Of a stretch of DNA of 64,000 bases, positions 54,844 to 63,760 are shown in pieces; position 1 is the first letter of the stretch, and each line of letters starts with the position of its first letter. Both the position numbers and the translations under genes were made by a program. The notes below the pieces were generated by a model. That model searched no databases and was not told the origin of the DNA. It saw only the letters and a list, made by a program, of their open reading frames with translations. The DNA is taken from the NCBI RefSeq assembly GCF_001412215.1, contig NZ_LLWP01000001.1:496001-560000 (forward strand). Reading direction: 5' to 3'. This stretch comes from Pedobacter sp. Hv1 (GTDB taxonomy: Bacteria; Bacteroidota; Bacteroidia; Sphingobacteriales; Sphingobacteriaceae).

Positions 54844-56307
54844 ATGACCAGTATGAAATTCTTCTCGAGCATCTTTTTTGGCTTTGCCGTTATTCTGGTT
54901 TCTTGTGCTTGTAAAAAAGGTACAAAGACAGATGACAATAAAGGTGGGCCAACATTACCTCCAGTAGTTACGCCGGTAACCAGCGATGTTAGTTTTTGGT
55001 TAACCAAAGGTGATCGATCGGTATTGCTACAAAAGCAAAATGTTGCACTTAATTTTTCGGCAACAAACAATGGAAATACAACTATAGAAGTAGACCCATC
55101 GCAAGTTTTTCAAACTATTGATGGTTTTGGTTATACTTTAACCGGAGGAAGTGCCACTTTAATGAACAGTTTAGGTACAGCCGAAAAAGACGCTTTAATT
55201 AAAGAATTGTTCTCAAATGAAGAAGGTGCTATTGGGGTGAGTTATTTACGGGTAAGTATTGGCGCATCAGACCTCAGTGCCAACGTTTTTACCTACAATG
55301 AAAGGCCAACGGGACAAACCGACATTAACCAAGATTACTTTTCTATTGAAGCTGAAATGACCGATTTGGTCCCTATTCTAAAGAAGATTTTAGCAGTCAA
55401 TCCAAATATTAAAATTTTGGGCTCTCCATGGACAGCACCAACTTGGATGAAAACCAACAAAGCGTACAAAGGCGGAAGTTTAAAACCCGAATACTATCAA
55501 TCTTATGCAAAGTATTTTGTAAAGTATATCCAGGCCATGAAAGCGCAAGGTATTACCATAGATGCCATTACTATACAAAATGAACCATTACACCCCGGGA
55601 ATACACCAAGTATGTATATGGAGGCTGTAGATCAAGCTAATTTTATTAAAAGTGCTCTTGGGCCAGCCTTCCAAACCGCTGGTTTAGCTACTAAAATTAT
55701 TGTGTACGACCATAATGCCGATCGACCAGATTATCCGATGACAATTTTAGCTGATCCTGCTGCCAATGTTTATGTAGATGGCTCTGCTTTCCATCTGTAT
55801 GGTGGTAACATTTCGGCGCTCTCTACCGTTCGCAATGCCTATCCTAACAAGAATGTGTATTTCACAGAGCAATGGGTTGGTGGACCGGGTAATTTTGCAG
55901 AAGACCTGAAATGGCATGTATCTACCTTAATTGTAGGTGCCACCAGAAACTGGAGCCGCAATGTATTGGAATGGAACTTGGCAGCAGATGCAAATTATAA
56001 TCCGCATACGCCAGATGGAGGCTGTACCACTTGTTTAGGTGCGATCACTATTGCTCCAGCTGTAAGTAGAAATGTAGCTTATTATGTAATTGCTCATGCT
56101 TCTAAATTTGTTAAACCCGGTTCTGTGCGCATAGGTTCTACCTTAAACAATACCTTGTCTAATGTAGCGTTTAAAACTCCAGAAGGTAAAAAAGCATTGA
56201 TTGTAATGAACACTAGCACATCAGACCAAACATTTAATATTAAAGATGATGGCAAGATTGTAACCACCACCTTACCTGCCGGTTCTGCTGGCACCTATGT
56301 TTGGTAA
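54844..56307 (+). CDS. Glycoside hydrolase family 30 glucosylceramidase-type enzyme
   Basis: The 487-residue lipoprotein (signal with VILVSCACKKG, lipid Cys about 19-21) has the GH30 barrel with QTIDGFGYTLTGGSA near residue 95, the acid/base Glu in ITIQNEPLHPGN and the nucleophile Glu in VYFTEQWVGGPG. The C-terminal beta-sandwich ends ALIVMNTSTSDQTFNIKDDG. Bacterial GH30 members include beta-1,6-glucanases and glucosylceramidases. Position after a GH3 enzyme, 2 bases away, suggests joint breakdown of a beta-1,6-glucan, but no SusC/SusD genes are nearby. The ATG at 54853 is a possible start. Confidence 0.93.
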   Translation: MTSMKFFSSIFFGFAVILVSCACKKGTKTDDNKGGPTLPPVVTPVTSDVSFWLTKGDRSVLLQKQNVALNFSATNNGNTTIEVDPSQVFQTIDGFGYTLTGGSATLMNSLGTAEKDALIKELFSNEEGAIGVSYLRVSIGASDLSANVFTYNERPTGQTDINQDYFSIEAEMTDLVPILKKILAVNPNIKILGSPWTAPTWMKTNKAYKGGSLKPEYYQSYAKYFVKYIQAMKAQGITIDAITIQNEPLHPGNTPSMYMEAVDQANFIKSALGPAFQTAGLATKIIVYDHNADRPDYPMTILADPAANVYVDGSAFHLYGGNISALSTVRNAYPNKNVYFTEQWVGGPGNFAEDLKWHVSTLIVGATRNWSRNVLEWNLAADANYNPHTPDGGCTTCLGAITIAPAVSRNVAYYVIAHASKFVKPGSVRIGSTLNNTLSNVAFKTPEGKKALIVMNTSTSDQTFNIKDDGKIVTTTLPAGSAGTYVW

Positions 56308-56343
56308 CATAAGAGTTTCATATTTATATGATTGATTAGTTAG

Positions 56344-56370
56344 CCCCGCTCCTTAGCGGGGTTTTCTTTT
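56344..56370 (+). terminator. Terminator after the GH3-GH30 pair
   Basis: CCCCGCT pairs with AGCGGGG over a 4-base loop, then TTTTCTTTT. Confidence 0.85.
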
Positions 56371-56469
56371 GAACCGATTATTTATCGATCTGCGAAACTT
56401 TTTTGTACCATTACTGTTGATACTTTAGAAAAGGTAAATAAATGAAGCTAAAACTCAAATGATATTCCA

Positions 56470-56937
56470 ATGAAAAAAACTTTTTTGATACTGATCAGCC
56501 TTGCAAGTTTATTTGTAGCATGTCAGGGTAACAAAACCGAACAAAGCACTAACGATTCGCTGGCTTTGGATACCACAATTACACCAAGCACTGAACAGCT
56601 TTGTTATGCATATGTTAAAGATAAAGATACGGCAAGCCTAACTGTTATGACCAGTGGTTCGATTACAACTGGAGAGTTAAACTATAAATTGTACGAGAAA
56701 GATAAAAATACCGGAATTTTTAAAGGAGAAATGAGGGGTGATACCTTAATTGCAGACTACACTTTTAAAGCTGAAGGAACCGAATCTGTTAGACAAGTTG
56801 CTTTTCTCAAAAAGGGAGATCAACTGTTAGAGGGTTTTGGAGACATTGAAGAACAAAATGGAAAAACTGTTTTTAAAAATATTGCCAAGTTAACTTTTGG
56901 GCAAGCGATGGTTTTTACCAAAGTGGATTGTCATTAG
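56470..56937 (+). CDS. Hypothetical lipoprotein
   Basis: The 155-residue protein has a lipoprotein signal (MKKTFLILISLASLFVACQG, Cys about 18) and a beta-rich mature domain (SITTGELNYKLYEKDKNTGIFKGEMRGDTL). No catalytic motif is visible and I do not recognise the family. It is monocistronic and convergent with the next lipoprotein gene, sharing a bidirectional terminator. Confidence 0.72.
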   Translation: MKKTFLILISLASLFVACQGNKTEQSTNDSLALDTTITPSTEQLCYAYVKDKDTASLTVMTSGSITTGELNYKLYEKDKNTGIFKGEMRGDTLIADYTFKAEGTESVRQVAFLKKGDQLLEGFGDIEEQNGKTVFKNIAKLTFGQAMVFTKVDCH

Positions 56938-56946
56938 ATTGATTAA

Positions 56947-56985
56947 AAAACAAAGCCCATTACGTTTGTAATGGGCTTTGTTTTT
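56947..56985. terminator. Bidirectional terminator between convergent lipoprotein genes
   Basis: A perfect 17-base stem, AAACAAAGCCCATTAC paired with its complement over a GTTT loop, carries A runs on one side and T runs on the other. Confidence 0.9.
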
Positions 56986-56987
56986 AG

Positions 56988-57446
56988 TTATTTCGCTGCT
57001 GTTTTTCCAGCGATAGTCCACTGCTGAACTAGTTTTTCGTAGTATTCGATATACTTTTGATTTTCTTTAACTGGCAGTTTAGCACCCCAAGTTGATGCTT
57101 TTGTTGCCCAGGCATTAAACTTATCTTGCGCTGCTTTTACAGCAGGAACATCTTTCTTTGCAAGTGCTGCTACATATTCTTCTTTAATTGGAGTAAACTC
57201 TTTAAATCCCTCATTAATTTCTGAAACTGAAAAATCTGGAGCTGAAACTTTGGCTTTTTCAATTTCTTCTGCCGTTGCTGGAGTAGTTGAAGTAGCTGCT
57301 GTAGGAACTGTCGTTTTCGATGTATCTGTTTTAGTTTCTGCTATACCTGTAGAATCTGCTGCACCATCCTTTTTCTCGCTTTGGCAAGAAACAATTGTAA
57401 GGCTTAAAAAGCCCAATGTTAATGCTGTTAAAAATATTTTTTTCAT
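56988..57446 (-). CDS. Hypothetical lipoprotein
   Basis: From the ATG at 57446 this 152-residue protein has a lipoprotein signal (MKKIFLTALTLGFLSLTIVSCQ, Cys about 22). A Thr/Ala-rich linker (about 25-60) and a helical C-terminal region (about 70-150, EEYVAALAKKDVPAVKAAQDKFNAWATK) follow. No family is recognised; helical repeats of this type occur in envelope-stress lipoproteins. The upstream in-frame codons to 57470 are not needed. Confidence 0.7.
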   Translation of the reverse strand: MKKIFLTALTLGFLSLTIVSCQSEKKDGAADSTGIAETKTDTSKTTVPTAATSTTPATAEEIEKAKVSAPDFSVSEINEGFKEFTPIKEEYVAALAKKDVPAVKAAQDKFNAWATKASTWGAKLPVKENQKYIEYYEKLVQQWTIAGKTAAK

Positions 57447-57582
57447 CTGTATATAATTTATTCTTTGCACAAAAGTATTAAAATCGTTGCAAATAAAACA
57501 ATAGGGAATTGTTAAAATTTTCAGCCTTCATTTTCCCTACAAACAACTTTGCTTCAACAATTTCGTTAGAAACATCAACAAC

Positions 57583-58269
57583 TTAAAATTTTTCAAAACG
57601 CTCCCAAAACCCATCTACGGGCAAAGGTGCAAAAATGTTGACCGGCTCTTTTTGTACTGGATGGATAAACTCTAATCTACGGGCATGTAAACAAATACTT
57701 CCTTTTCTACTTCCACGTGGATAACCATATTTATTATCGCCTACAATTGGGCAATCCATGGTAGAGAGTTGCACACGAATTTGATGCGATCGCCCCGTTA
57801 GTGGATTTACTTGTAACAAATAAAAACCACCAACCTCTCCTATTAATTTATAATCTAGTTCTGAACGTTGACTATTCGGCACCTCTTTGTTATAGGCCGT
57901 TACTAAATTTTTCTGTGGATTTTTAATTAACCAATGTACTAAGTTTCCTTCCAGTCTAGCAGGCTTATTGCGAACTACCGCAAAATAGGTTTTACGTACT
58001 TCCCTATTTTTAAAGATGGCGTTCATTCTTTCTAAAGCTTTGCTTGTTTTTGCAAATAAGATTACCCCACTAACAGGCCTATCTAAGCGATGTACCACAC
58101 CCAAAAAAGCGCCATTTGGTTTATTGTACTTGGCAGCAATGTACTTTTTTACTTTCTCATCTAAAGGTTCGTCTCCTGTTTCATCTACTTGCACAATATC
58201 GCCAGAGCGCTTATTGATGGCAATAAGATGGTTATCTTCGTATAAAATATCTGCTTCGGTAATTGGCAT
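57583..58269 (-). CDS. RluA-family pseudouridine synthase
   Basis: The 228-residue protein has the catalytic motif VVHRLDRPVSGVILFAKTSKA (Asp in HRLD) and the GRSHQIRVQL motif near residue 170. There is no S4 domain, so it is a short RluA-type enzyme, most like RluC/RluD or TruC relatives. It isomerises uridines in rRNA or tRNA; the exact target cannot be told. It is followed upstream by a word-repeat element at 58275. Confidence 0.92.
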   Translation of the reverse strand: MPITEADILYEDNHLIAINKRSGDIVQVDETGDEPLDEKVKKYIAAKYNKPNGAFLGVVHRLDRPVSGVILFAKTSKALERMNAIFKNREVRKTYFAVVRNKPARLEGNLVHWLIKNPQKNLVTAYNKEVPNSQRSELDYKLIGEVGGFYLLQVNPLTGRSHQIRVQLSTMDCPIVGDNKYGYPRGSRKGSICLHARRLEFIHPVQKEPVNIFAPLPVDGFWERFEKF

Positions 58270-58274
58270 TTTGT

Positions 58275-58311
58275 AGTATCAAGTATTTAGTATCAAGTAT
58301 CAAGACTTGAG
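58275..58311. repeat. Word-repeat element (AGTATCAAG family) upstream of the RluA gene
   Basis: Three copies of AGTATCAAG or AGTATTTAG. Bases 58289-58309 are the perfect inverted match of 26321-26341. Confidence 0.7.
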
Positions 58312-58373
58312 TTTTAATTGTTCTATTTTTTCTTTGTGAACTGAATGAAGTAAACTAAACCCGATTGAATGAA

Positions 58374-58396
58374 AAGCCCCAATTTTTATTGGGCTT
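58374..58396 (-). terminator. Terminator downstream of panB
   Basis: The minus strand forms AAGCCCAAT paired with ATTGGGGCTT (one bulge) and continues TTTT. A second weaker hairpin lies at about 58421-58445. Confidence 0.65.
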
Positions 58397-58470
58397 GTAA
58401 GGAAAGCGGGACTATCGTAACCGAGAAGCACTAAAACTGCTTTTCAAATTGAATTTATTCTTTGTTCCAA

Positions 58471-59286
58471 TTAATATTGTTCCTTTTCATTTGGAAAATC
58501 TTTTGCTTTTACATCTCTGATATAAGATTGGGCAGCATTTAAAATTCCATCGTAAAGGTTTACATATTGACGTAAAAAACGAGGTTTAAATCCTTTGGTT
58601 AGGCCAATCATATCATTCACCACTAAAACTTGGCCATCGCAACTTGGTCCTGCACCAATGCCAATAGTTGGAATAGTTACACTTTTTGTTACTTCTTCAG
58701 CTAATTTAGCAGGGATTTTTTCTAATACTACCGCAAAACAGCCTGCTGCTTCTAAAGCCAAAATATCTGTTTTTAATTTGTTAGCCTCAGCTTCGTCTTT
58801 AGCTCTAACGGTATAAGTACCAAATTTATAAATAGATTGTGGAGTTAAACCCAAATGGCCCATTACCGGGATTCCAGCTGTAATAATTCGCTGAATAGAT
58901 TCTACAACTTCTGTACCTCCTTCTAATTTTACCCCATGTGCACCAGACTCTTTCATAATGCGGATGGCAGAATTTAAGGCTTCTTTTGAGTTGCCTTGAT
59001 AGGTACCAAAAGGTAAATCTACCACTACAAATGCACGACTAGCACCACGAACTACGCCTTGTGCATGATAGATCATTTGGTCTAATGTAATTGGTAAAGT
59101 AGTTTCATGACCCGCCATCACATTCGAGGCCGAATCGCCAACCAGTAAAACATCTAAACCGGCATCATCTAAAATGGTTGCCATAGAGTAATCGTAAGCG
59201 GTTAACATCGCGATCTTTTCACCACGGTGTTTCATTTCTTGCAAAATATGCGTAGTAATGCGCTTTATTTCTTTGTTTACAGACAT
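58471..59286 (-). CDS. panB: 3-methyl-2-oxobutanoate hydroxymethyltransferase
   Basis: The 271-residue TIM-barrel enzyme starts at the ATG at 59286. Motifs are [20 protein letters not shown] (metal and substrate), [13 protein letters not shown] [16 protein letters not shown] and [14 protein letters not shown] near the end. It adds a hydroxymethyl group from methylene-tetrahydrofolate to 2-oxoisovalerate, the first step to pantothenate. 2-Oxoisovalerate is also the leucine and valine precursor made by the ilv genes in this window. It is the sole pan gene here. Confidence 0.97.
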   Translation of the reverse strand: MSVNKEIKRITTHILQEMKHRGEKIAMLTAYDYSMATILDDAGLDVLLVGDSASNVMAGHETTLPITLDQMIYHAQGVVRGASRAFVVVDLPFGTYQGNSKEALNSAIRIMKESGAHGVKLEGGTEVVESIQRIITAGIPVMGHLGLTPQSIYKFGTYTVRAKDEAEANKLKTDILALEAAGCFAVVLEKIPAKLAEEVTKSVTIPTIGIGAGPSCDGQVLVVNDMIGLTKGFKPRFLRQYVNLYDGILNAAQSYIRDVKAKDFPNEKEQY

Positions 59287-59329
59287 GTTTTTTGTTTTGA
59301 TAGACAAAATTAGGTTTTATTATTGAATA

Positions 59330-59452
59330 ACAGGAAATGGTGAATAGGAAATAGGCAATAGAGAATAGGAAATGGAAAATAGAATTTAATACATGGTTAC
59401 AAAAATAGAACAGATAGGTTTTAACCAAAGCCTATTTCCTATTCGTCATTTT
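59330..59452. repeat. Word-repeat element with inverted arms (GGAAATAG type) between panB and carA
   Basis: The left arm repeats GAATAGGAAATAGG words. The right arm at 59431-59444 is a perfect 14-base inverted copy of 59342-59355. AATAGAGAATAGG words also occur in the 35569 element. Confidence 0.8.
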
Positions 59453-59491
59453 CGATTACCTAAATAAATATTAAAATTTGACAAAAAACTC

Positions 59492-59521
59492 TTGAAAAAT
59501 CCATTGAAAAACCTACCTTTG
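59492..59521 (+). promoter_or_regulatory. Promoter of carA
   Basis: TTG at 59492-59494, a 19-base spacer and TACCTTTG at 59514-59521 fit the Bacteroidota consensus fully. The transcript start would lie near 59527. Confidence 0.65.
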
Positions 59522-59530
59522 TATCCTGAA

Positions 59531-59647
59531 ATGAATGAGTTCGATCAGATTTCTTTAATATCTTACAAAAACGGCAAAACCGTTACGAAATTCCATTCTT
59601 TTTTCTCTTTTTTTACCCTCAATTCTTATTGGAATACACATGACTAA
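59531..59647 (+). CDS. Possible short leader ORF overlapping carA start
   Basis: A 38-codon ORF starts with ATG at 59531, only a few bases after the predicted transcript start. It ends with TAA at 59645-59647, after the carA ATG at 59640. It contains a pyrimidine-rich stretch encoding FHSFFSFFTL. No terminator is seen. Real translation is unproven; it could be a leader peptide for coupling or just an open frame. Confidence 0.3.
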   Translation: MNEFDQISLISYKNGKTVTKFHSFFSFFTLNSYWNTHD

Positions 59648-60752
59648 CTACACCAAGTTACCTGCAATTTTGTTATTGGCCGATGGCACTGTTTTTTATG
59701 GCAAGGCTGCCGGAAAAATTGGAACAACAACTGGCGAAATTTGCTTTAATACTGGCATGACAGGCTATCAAGAAGTATTTACAGATCCTTCTTATTTTGG
59801 ACAAATTATGGTAACTACCAATGCCCATATTGGCAATTACGGTATGCATAAAGAAGAGGTTGAATCTGGTTCGATAAAAATTGCCGGATTGGTTTGTAAA
59901 AACTACAACATTCTATACAGCAGAAAAGAAGCTTCAGAATCGATACAGGATAATTTCCAAAATGAAAATATTGTAGGGATTTCTGAAATTGATACTCGTG
60001 CTTTAGTTCGTCACATCAGAAACAAAGGTGCAATGAACGCCATTATCTCTTCTGAGATTACCGATCTTCAGGAGTTGAAAAAGAAATTGGCTGAGGTGCC
60101 TGATATGAGTGGTTTAGAACTTTCATCGCAAGTTTCTACTACCGAAGCTTATTATTATGGCAATCCTGATGCGACCTATAAAATTGCTGCCTTAGATTTG
60201 GGCATTAAGAAAAACATTTTGCGCAATTTTGATGCGAGAGATAGTTATGTAAAAGTTTATCCTGCAAAAACCACATTCGAAGAAATGGATAAGTGGGGTG
60301 CAGATGGTTATTTCATCTCTAACGGTCCTGGCGATCCTGCGGCAATGCCTTATGCCATTGACACTGTTAAAGCAATCTTAGCTGCTGATAAGCCTTTATT
60401 CGGTATTTGTTTGGGTCACCAGTTATTGGCAGAAGCCAATGGCATTGGCACTATGAAAATGTTTAATGGCCACCGTGGATTGAACCACCCAGTTAAAAAT
60501 ATTATTAAAAACCATTGCGAAGTTACTTCTCAAAATCATGGTTTTGGAGTAATCCCTGATGAGGTTAAAAAATCTGATAAAGTAGAAATTACACACGTCA
60601 ATTTAAACGACAACTCTATAGAAGGTATTCGTGTAAAAGGCAAAAAAGCATTTTCGGTACAATACCACCCAGAATCTTCTCCTGGACCACACGATTCTCG
60701 TTATTTATTCGATGATTTTATCGGCATGATTAAAGGTGAGCTCACCTGGTAG
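59640..60752 (+). CDS. carA: Carbamoyl-phosphate synthase small subunit
   Basis: The 370-residue glutamine amidotransferase subunit has the N-terminal small-subunit domain (LLADGTVFYGKAAGKIGTTTG, FNTGMTGYQEVFTDPSYFGQ). The class I GATase domain has catalytic Cys 257 in FGICLGHQLL and the His/Glu pair in QYHPESSPGPHDS near the end. It supplies ammonia for carbamoyl phosphate, used in pyrimidine and arginine synthesis. carB is not in the window. A terminator follows. Confidence 0.98.
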   Translation: MTNYTKLPAILLLADGTVFYGKAAGKIGTTTGEICFNTGMTGYQEVFTDPSYFGQIMVTTNAHIGNYGMHKEEVESGSIKIAGLVCKNYNILYSRKEASESIQDNFQNENIVGISEIDTRALVRHIRNKGAMNAIISSEITDLQELKKKLAEVPDMSGLELSSQVSTTEAYYYGNPDATYKIAALDLGIKKNILRNFDARDSYVKVYPAKTTFEEMDKWGADGYFISNGPGDPAAMPYAIDTVKAILAADKPLFGICLGHQLLAEANGIGTMKMFNGHRGLNHPVKNIIKNHCEVTSQNHGFGVIPDEVKKSDKVEITHVNLNDNSIEGIRVKGKKAFSVQYHPESSPGPHDSRYLFDDFIGMIKGELTW

Positions 60753-60781
60753 GTTATAACTTTGATTAAAATTTATTCAAT

Positions 60782-60823
60782 TTAAGGCCATAAGATTAAA
60801 CTCTTGTGGCCTTAACATTTTTT
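60782..60823 (+). terminator. Terminator after carA
   Basis: TTAAGGCCATAAGA pairs with TCTTGTGGCCTTAA (one G-T) over a 6-base loop, then CATTTTTT. Confidence 0.85.
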
Positions 60824-60932
60824 AGTCGAGCGTTCACATTTCACCCTGAAAAATCATCATTTTATCGACATTTTACTACCATTCAGATAAAATTCATTCT
60901 CTATTCTTCTAAACCTTCTTACATTTATCCTC

Positions 60933-61700
60933 ATGGAAAAGAATAATGCCATTATTAGCGTTAAAGATCTAGTAAAAAATTACGACGATTTCAAAGCAGT
61001 TCAGGGTTTGAGCTTTGACGTTTATGAGAACGAAATTTTTGGGCTGCTTGGGCCAAATGGTGCGGGTAAAACAACAACCTTAGAAATTATTGAGACCTTG
61101 CGTCAAAAAACGTCTGGTGAAGTAATTGTTGATGGTTTTTCTGTAGACAAAGACCCTAGTTCCATTAAACGAATTATTGGCGTGCAACTCCAAGCTGCTG
61201 GTTATTACCCAAACTTAAATTTGGTAGAACTGTTGGAACTGTTTTCAGGTTTATACGGTGTAACGGTAAACCCAATGGAAATGTTAGAGAAAGTGAACTT
61301 ACAAGATAAAGCAAAAGCAAAGTACAAAGCTTTATCTGGCGGACAGAAACAACGTTTTTCTATTGCTACTACCTTAATCAACGAGCCAAAGATCATTTTC
61401 TTAGATGAACCCACCACAGGTCTAGATCCACAAGCTAGAAGAAACTTATGGGATCTGATTACCGAAATCAGGGCTAATGGCACTACGGTTGTGATTACCA
61501 CACATTATATGGATGAAGCTGAACAATTATGTGATCGTGTAGCTTTTGTTGAGCGTGGACAGATCATTGCACTAGATACCCCAGATAAATTAATCGACAA
61601 TTTAATTGCTAGTGGTTTTGAGCGTAAAAAAGAGGTAAAAAAGGCCAATCTCGAAGATGTATTCATTAACCTTACCGGCAAAGAATGGCGTGAAGATTAG
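60933..61700 (+). CDS. ABC-2 type transporter ATP-binding protein
   Basis: The 255-residue ABC ATPase has Walker A LLGPNGAGKTTTLEII, signature ALSGGQKQRFSIAT, Walker B IIFLDEPTTGLDPQ, the H-loop VVITTHYMDEAEQ and a short C-terminal extension. It resembles the DrrA/CcmA export type. It is followed by its permease after 84 bases, so the pair forms an exporter, of drugs, lipids or a natural product. No substrate can be named. Confidence 0.95.
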   Translation: MEKNNAIISVKDLVKNYDDFKAVQGLSFDVYENEIFGLLGPNGAGKTTTLEIIETLRQKTSGEVIVDGFSVDKDPSSIKRIIGVQLQAAGYYPNLNLVELLELFSGLYGVTVNPMEMLEKVNLQDKAKAKYKALSGGQKQRFSIATTLINEPKIIFLDEPTTGLDPQARRNLWDLITEIRANGTTVVITTHYMDEAEQLCDRVAFVERGQIIALDTPDKLIDNLIASGFERKKEVKKANLEDVFINLTGKEWRED

Positions 61701-61784
61701 CTTTAAGTCAATAACTGTTTAAAACCTAACAATTACAACAATCAAGCAATACAACTAATCTATTAACCTTTCAACTCCGATATC

Positions 61785-62876
61785 ATGCAAACACCATATA
61801 GCCATACCAAAGCTACCTTAGCACTTGCCAAAGCAAGTTTTAGATCCATTATGCGCAGCCCATCGGCTGTAGTATTTACTTTAGCCTTCCCACTCATCTT
61901 TATTTTAGTATTTGGCTTTTTAGGTGGCGGTGGAACAAAATTAGATGTGGCTGTTGCACCTAATTCTGACCTAAACAATCCAATTGTAAATGCATTGGGC
62001 CAAATGAAGATCATTAGATTAACCAAAAATGATAGTCAGGACAACATTGATAAAAAATTAGAAAAAGGAACTTATGATGCTTTAATTAGCGTAGAAAAAA
62101 ACCCCAATGGTGTGCCTGCTTATTTCACCAACGTGAAATATACCTCAGCATCTTTAGACAAAGGAAACATCTTAAAATCGGTTTTAAATGAGCTTTCTTA
62201 TAATTTAAATACCCAAAATCTAAAACCAACAGTAACAGAAATTAGAGCAAGTACAGTAAGTGGTCGTTTGTACCGCACTATTGATTTTATCTTGCCAGGA
62301 CAATTGGGTTTCTCTTTGTTAAGCACTGGGGTATTTGGTACTGCATTTGTGTTTTTTAGCCTGCGTCAGAACCTAGTGATCAAACGTTTTTTTGCTACAC
62401 CTGTAAAACGCTCTAGTATTGTGTTGGGCGAAGGTATAGCACGTATCGGCTTTGCTTTATTGGGTGCCTTATTTATTATTTTGATTGGTCATTTTGCTTT
62501 TAAATTCACTTTGATCAATGGGGCTTTTACTGTGCTCAATATGTTGGTACTAGCTACCCTTGGCGTAATTGTATTTATGGGATTTGGTTTTGTGGTTTCT
62601 GGCATTGCCAAAAGTGAGAGTACAATTCCGCCAATTTCAAACATCATTACCTTACCACAGTTTTTATTATCGGGCACTTTCTTTTCTATAGATGCCTTCC
62701 CAACTTGGCTACAGCCCATTAGCAGAGCATTGCCTCTTACCTATTTAAATGATGCCATGCGCAAAGTTGCTTTTGAAGGCGCAAATTTATGGGATGTCAA
62801 ACACCAGATATTAATCATGGCAATTTGGGGAGTTGCGATTTATGCCGTAGCCGTTAAAACTTTCAAGTGGGAATAA
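61785..62876 (+). CDS. ABC-2 type transporter permease
   Basis: The 363-residue protein has an N-terminal membrane helix (about 28-48, SAVVFTLAFPLIFILVFGFLG), a large extracytoplasmic domain (about 50-170) and five further helices (from about 180 to 350). The ABC2 membrane motif SGTFFSIDAFPTWLQPISRALPLTYLNDA lies near residue 290. It works with the ATPase just upstream as an exporter. It is followed by a terminator at 62909. Confidence 0.93.
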   Translation: MQTPYSHTKATLALAKASFRSIMRSPSAVVFTLAFPLIFILVFGFLGGGGTKLDVAVAPNSDLNNPIVNALGQMKIIRLTKNDSQDNIDKKLEKGTYDALISVEKNPNGVPAYFTNVKYTSASLDKGNILKSVLNELSYNLNTQNLKPTVTEIRASTVSGRLYRTIDFILPGQLGFSLLSTGVFGTAFVFFSLRQNLVIKRFFATPVKRSSIVLGEGIARIGFALLGALFIILIGHFAFKFTLINGAFTVLNMLVLATLGVIVFMGFGFVVSGIAKSESTIPPISNIITLPQFLLSGTFFSIDAFPTWLQPISRALPLTYLNDAMRKVAFEGANLWDVKHQILIMAIWGVAIYAVAVKTFKWE

Positions 62877-62908
62877 TAAAACTATACCAATAGGATATTC
62901 AATATTTT

Positions 62909-62939
62909 AGGATGATAGGCAAACTTATCATCCTTTTTT
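62909..62939 (+). terminator. Terminator after the ABC exporter genes
   Basis: AGGATGATA pairs with TATCATCCT over 8 bases, then TTTTT. The remaining gap to 63125 holds nothing I can support. Confidence 0.85.
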
Positions 62940-63125
62940 ATGCATTTTAACACCAAACAGTAGATAAAACAAATGGGTTAAATTTGACTGTATTCGAGCA
63001 AAAAAGTCCCCAATTCTAAAATACAGTTCAAAACTCAACGCAGACAGTTGCTGACCATTCTTTTTTTGAAAAATTTTGAACAAGATTCCTTCATGTTATC
63101 AGCAAATAAAATAATATATTAGTTT

Positions 63126-63689
63126 ATGAAAAATATTGCAATTATCTCGGCAAGTGTTAGAAATGGCCGAAATAGTCATCGAGTTGCCCTTTATTTCAAG
63201 AATTACTTGACCGAGCACCAATTAGCCGAAGCCCAAATTATTGACCTTAAGGAGTATAATTTCCCAATTTTTGAAGAACGCCTAAGGTTTATTCCCAATC
63301 CAACCGAAGACATGCTTTCGCTTGCAGCAGCAGTAAGCAATGCAGATGGTATTATAGTTGTAACTCCTGAGTACAATGGTGGATATCCAGCGAGTTTAAA
63401 AAATGTAACTGATTTATTGTATGCAGAATGGAAGCGCAAACCCATAGCAATTGCCACAGTTTCTGCTGGCGCATTTGCCGGAACACAGGTAATCACTTCC
63501 TTACAATTTAGCTTATGGAAAATTGGCGCTTTAACCGTGCCTGCTATGTTTCCTGTAGCTACCGTAGAAAAAACATTTGATGAAAATGGACAACCAACGG
63601 ATCAAGAAGGTACAGACAAAAGAGCTGCTGTTTTTATAAACGAACTGATGTGGTGGGTAGAGGCTAAACAAAAAATGGAGACAAAATAA
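63126..63689 (+). CDS. NADPH-dependent FMN reductase family protein
   Basis: The 187-residue flavodoxin-fold protein has the FMN phosphate-binding motif [18 protein letters not shown] and the motif [21 protein letters not shown]. Members reduce FMN, quinones, azo dyes or chromate with NAD(P)H. It is monocistronic as far as visible; the aquaporin gene follows after 71 bases. Confidence 0.92.
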   Translation: MKNIAIISASVRNGRNSHRVALYFKNYLTEHQLAEAQIIDLKEYNFPIFEERLRFIPNPTEDMLSLAAAVSNADGIIVVTPEYNGGYPASLKNVTDLLYAEWKRKPIAIATVSAGAFAGTQVITSLQFSLWKIGALTVPAMFPVATVEKTFDENGQPTDQEGTDKRAAVFINELMWWVEAKQKMETK

Positions 63690-63760
63690 GCTGTTCATTT
63701 TATTTTTTTAGCCTATTTATATCATTGCAAATTATCGTAAACTTAAATAAACTAAAAAAA

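Noticed and set aside
60904..60932. Promoter box TACATTTA just before the ABC exporter genes.
   Set aside because: One mismatch to consensus and only 5 bases before the start codon; too weak to claim.
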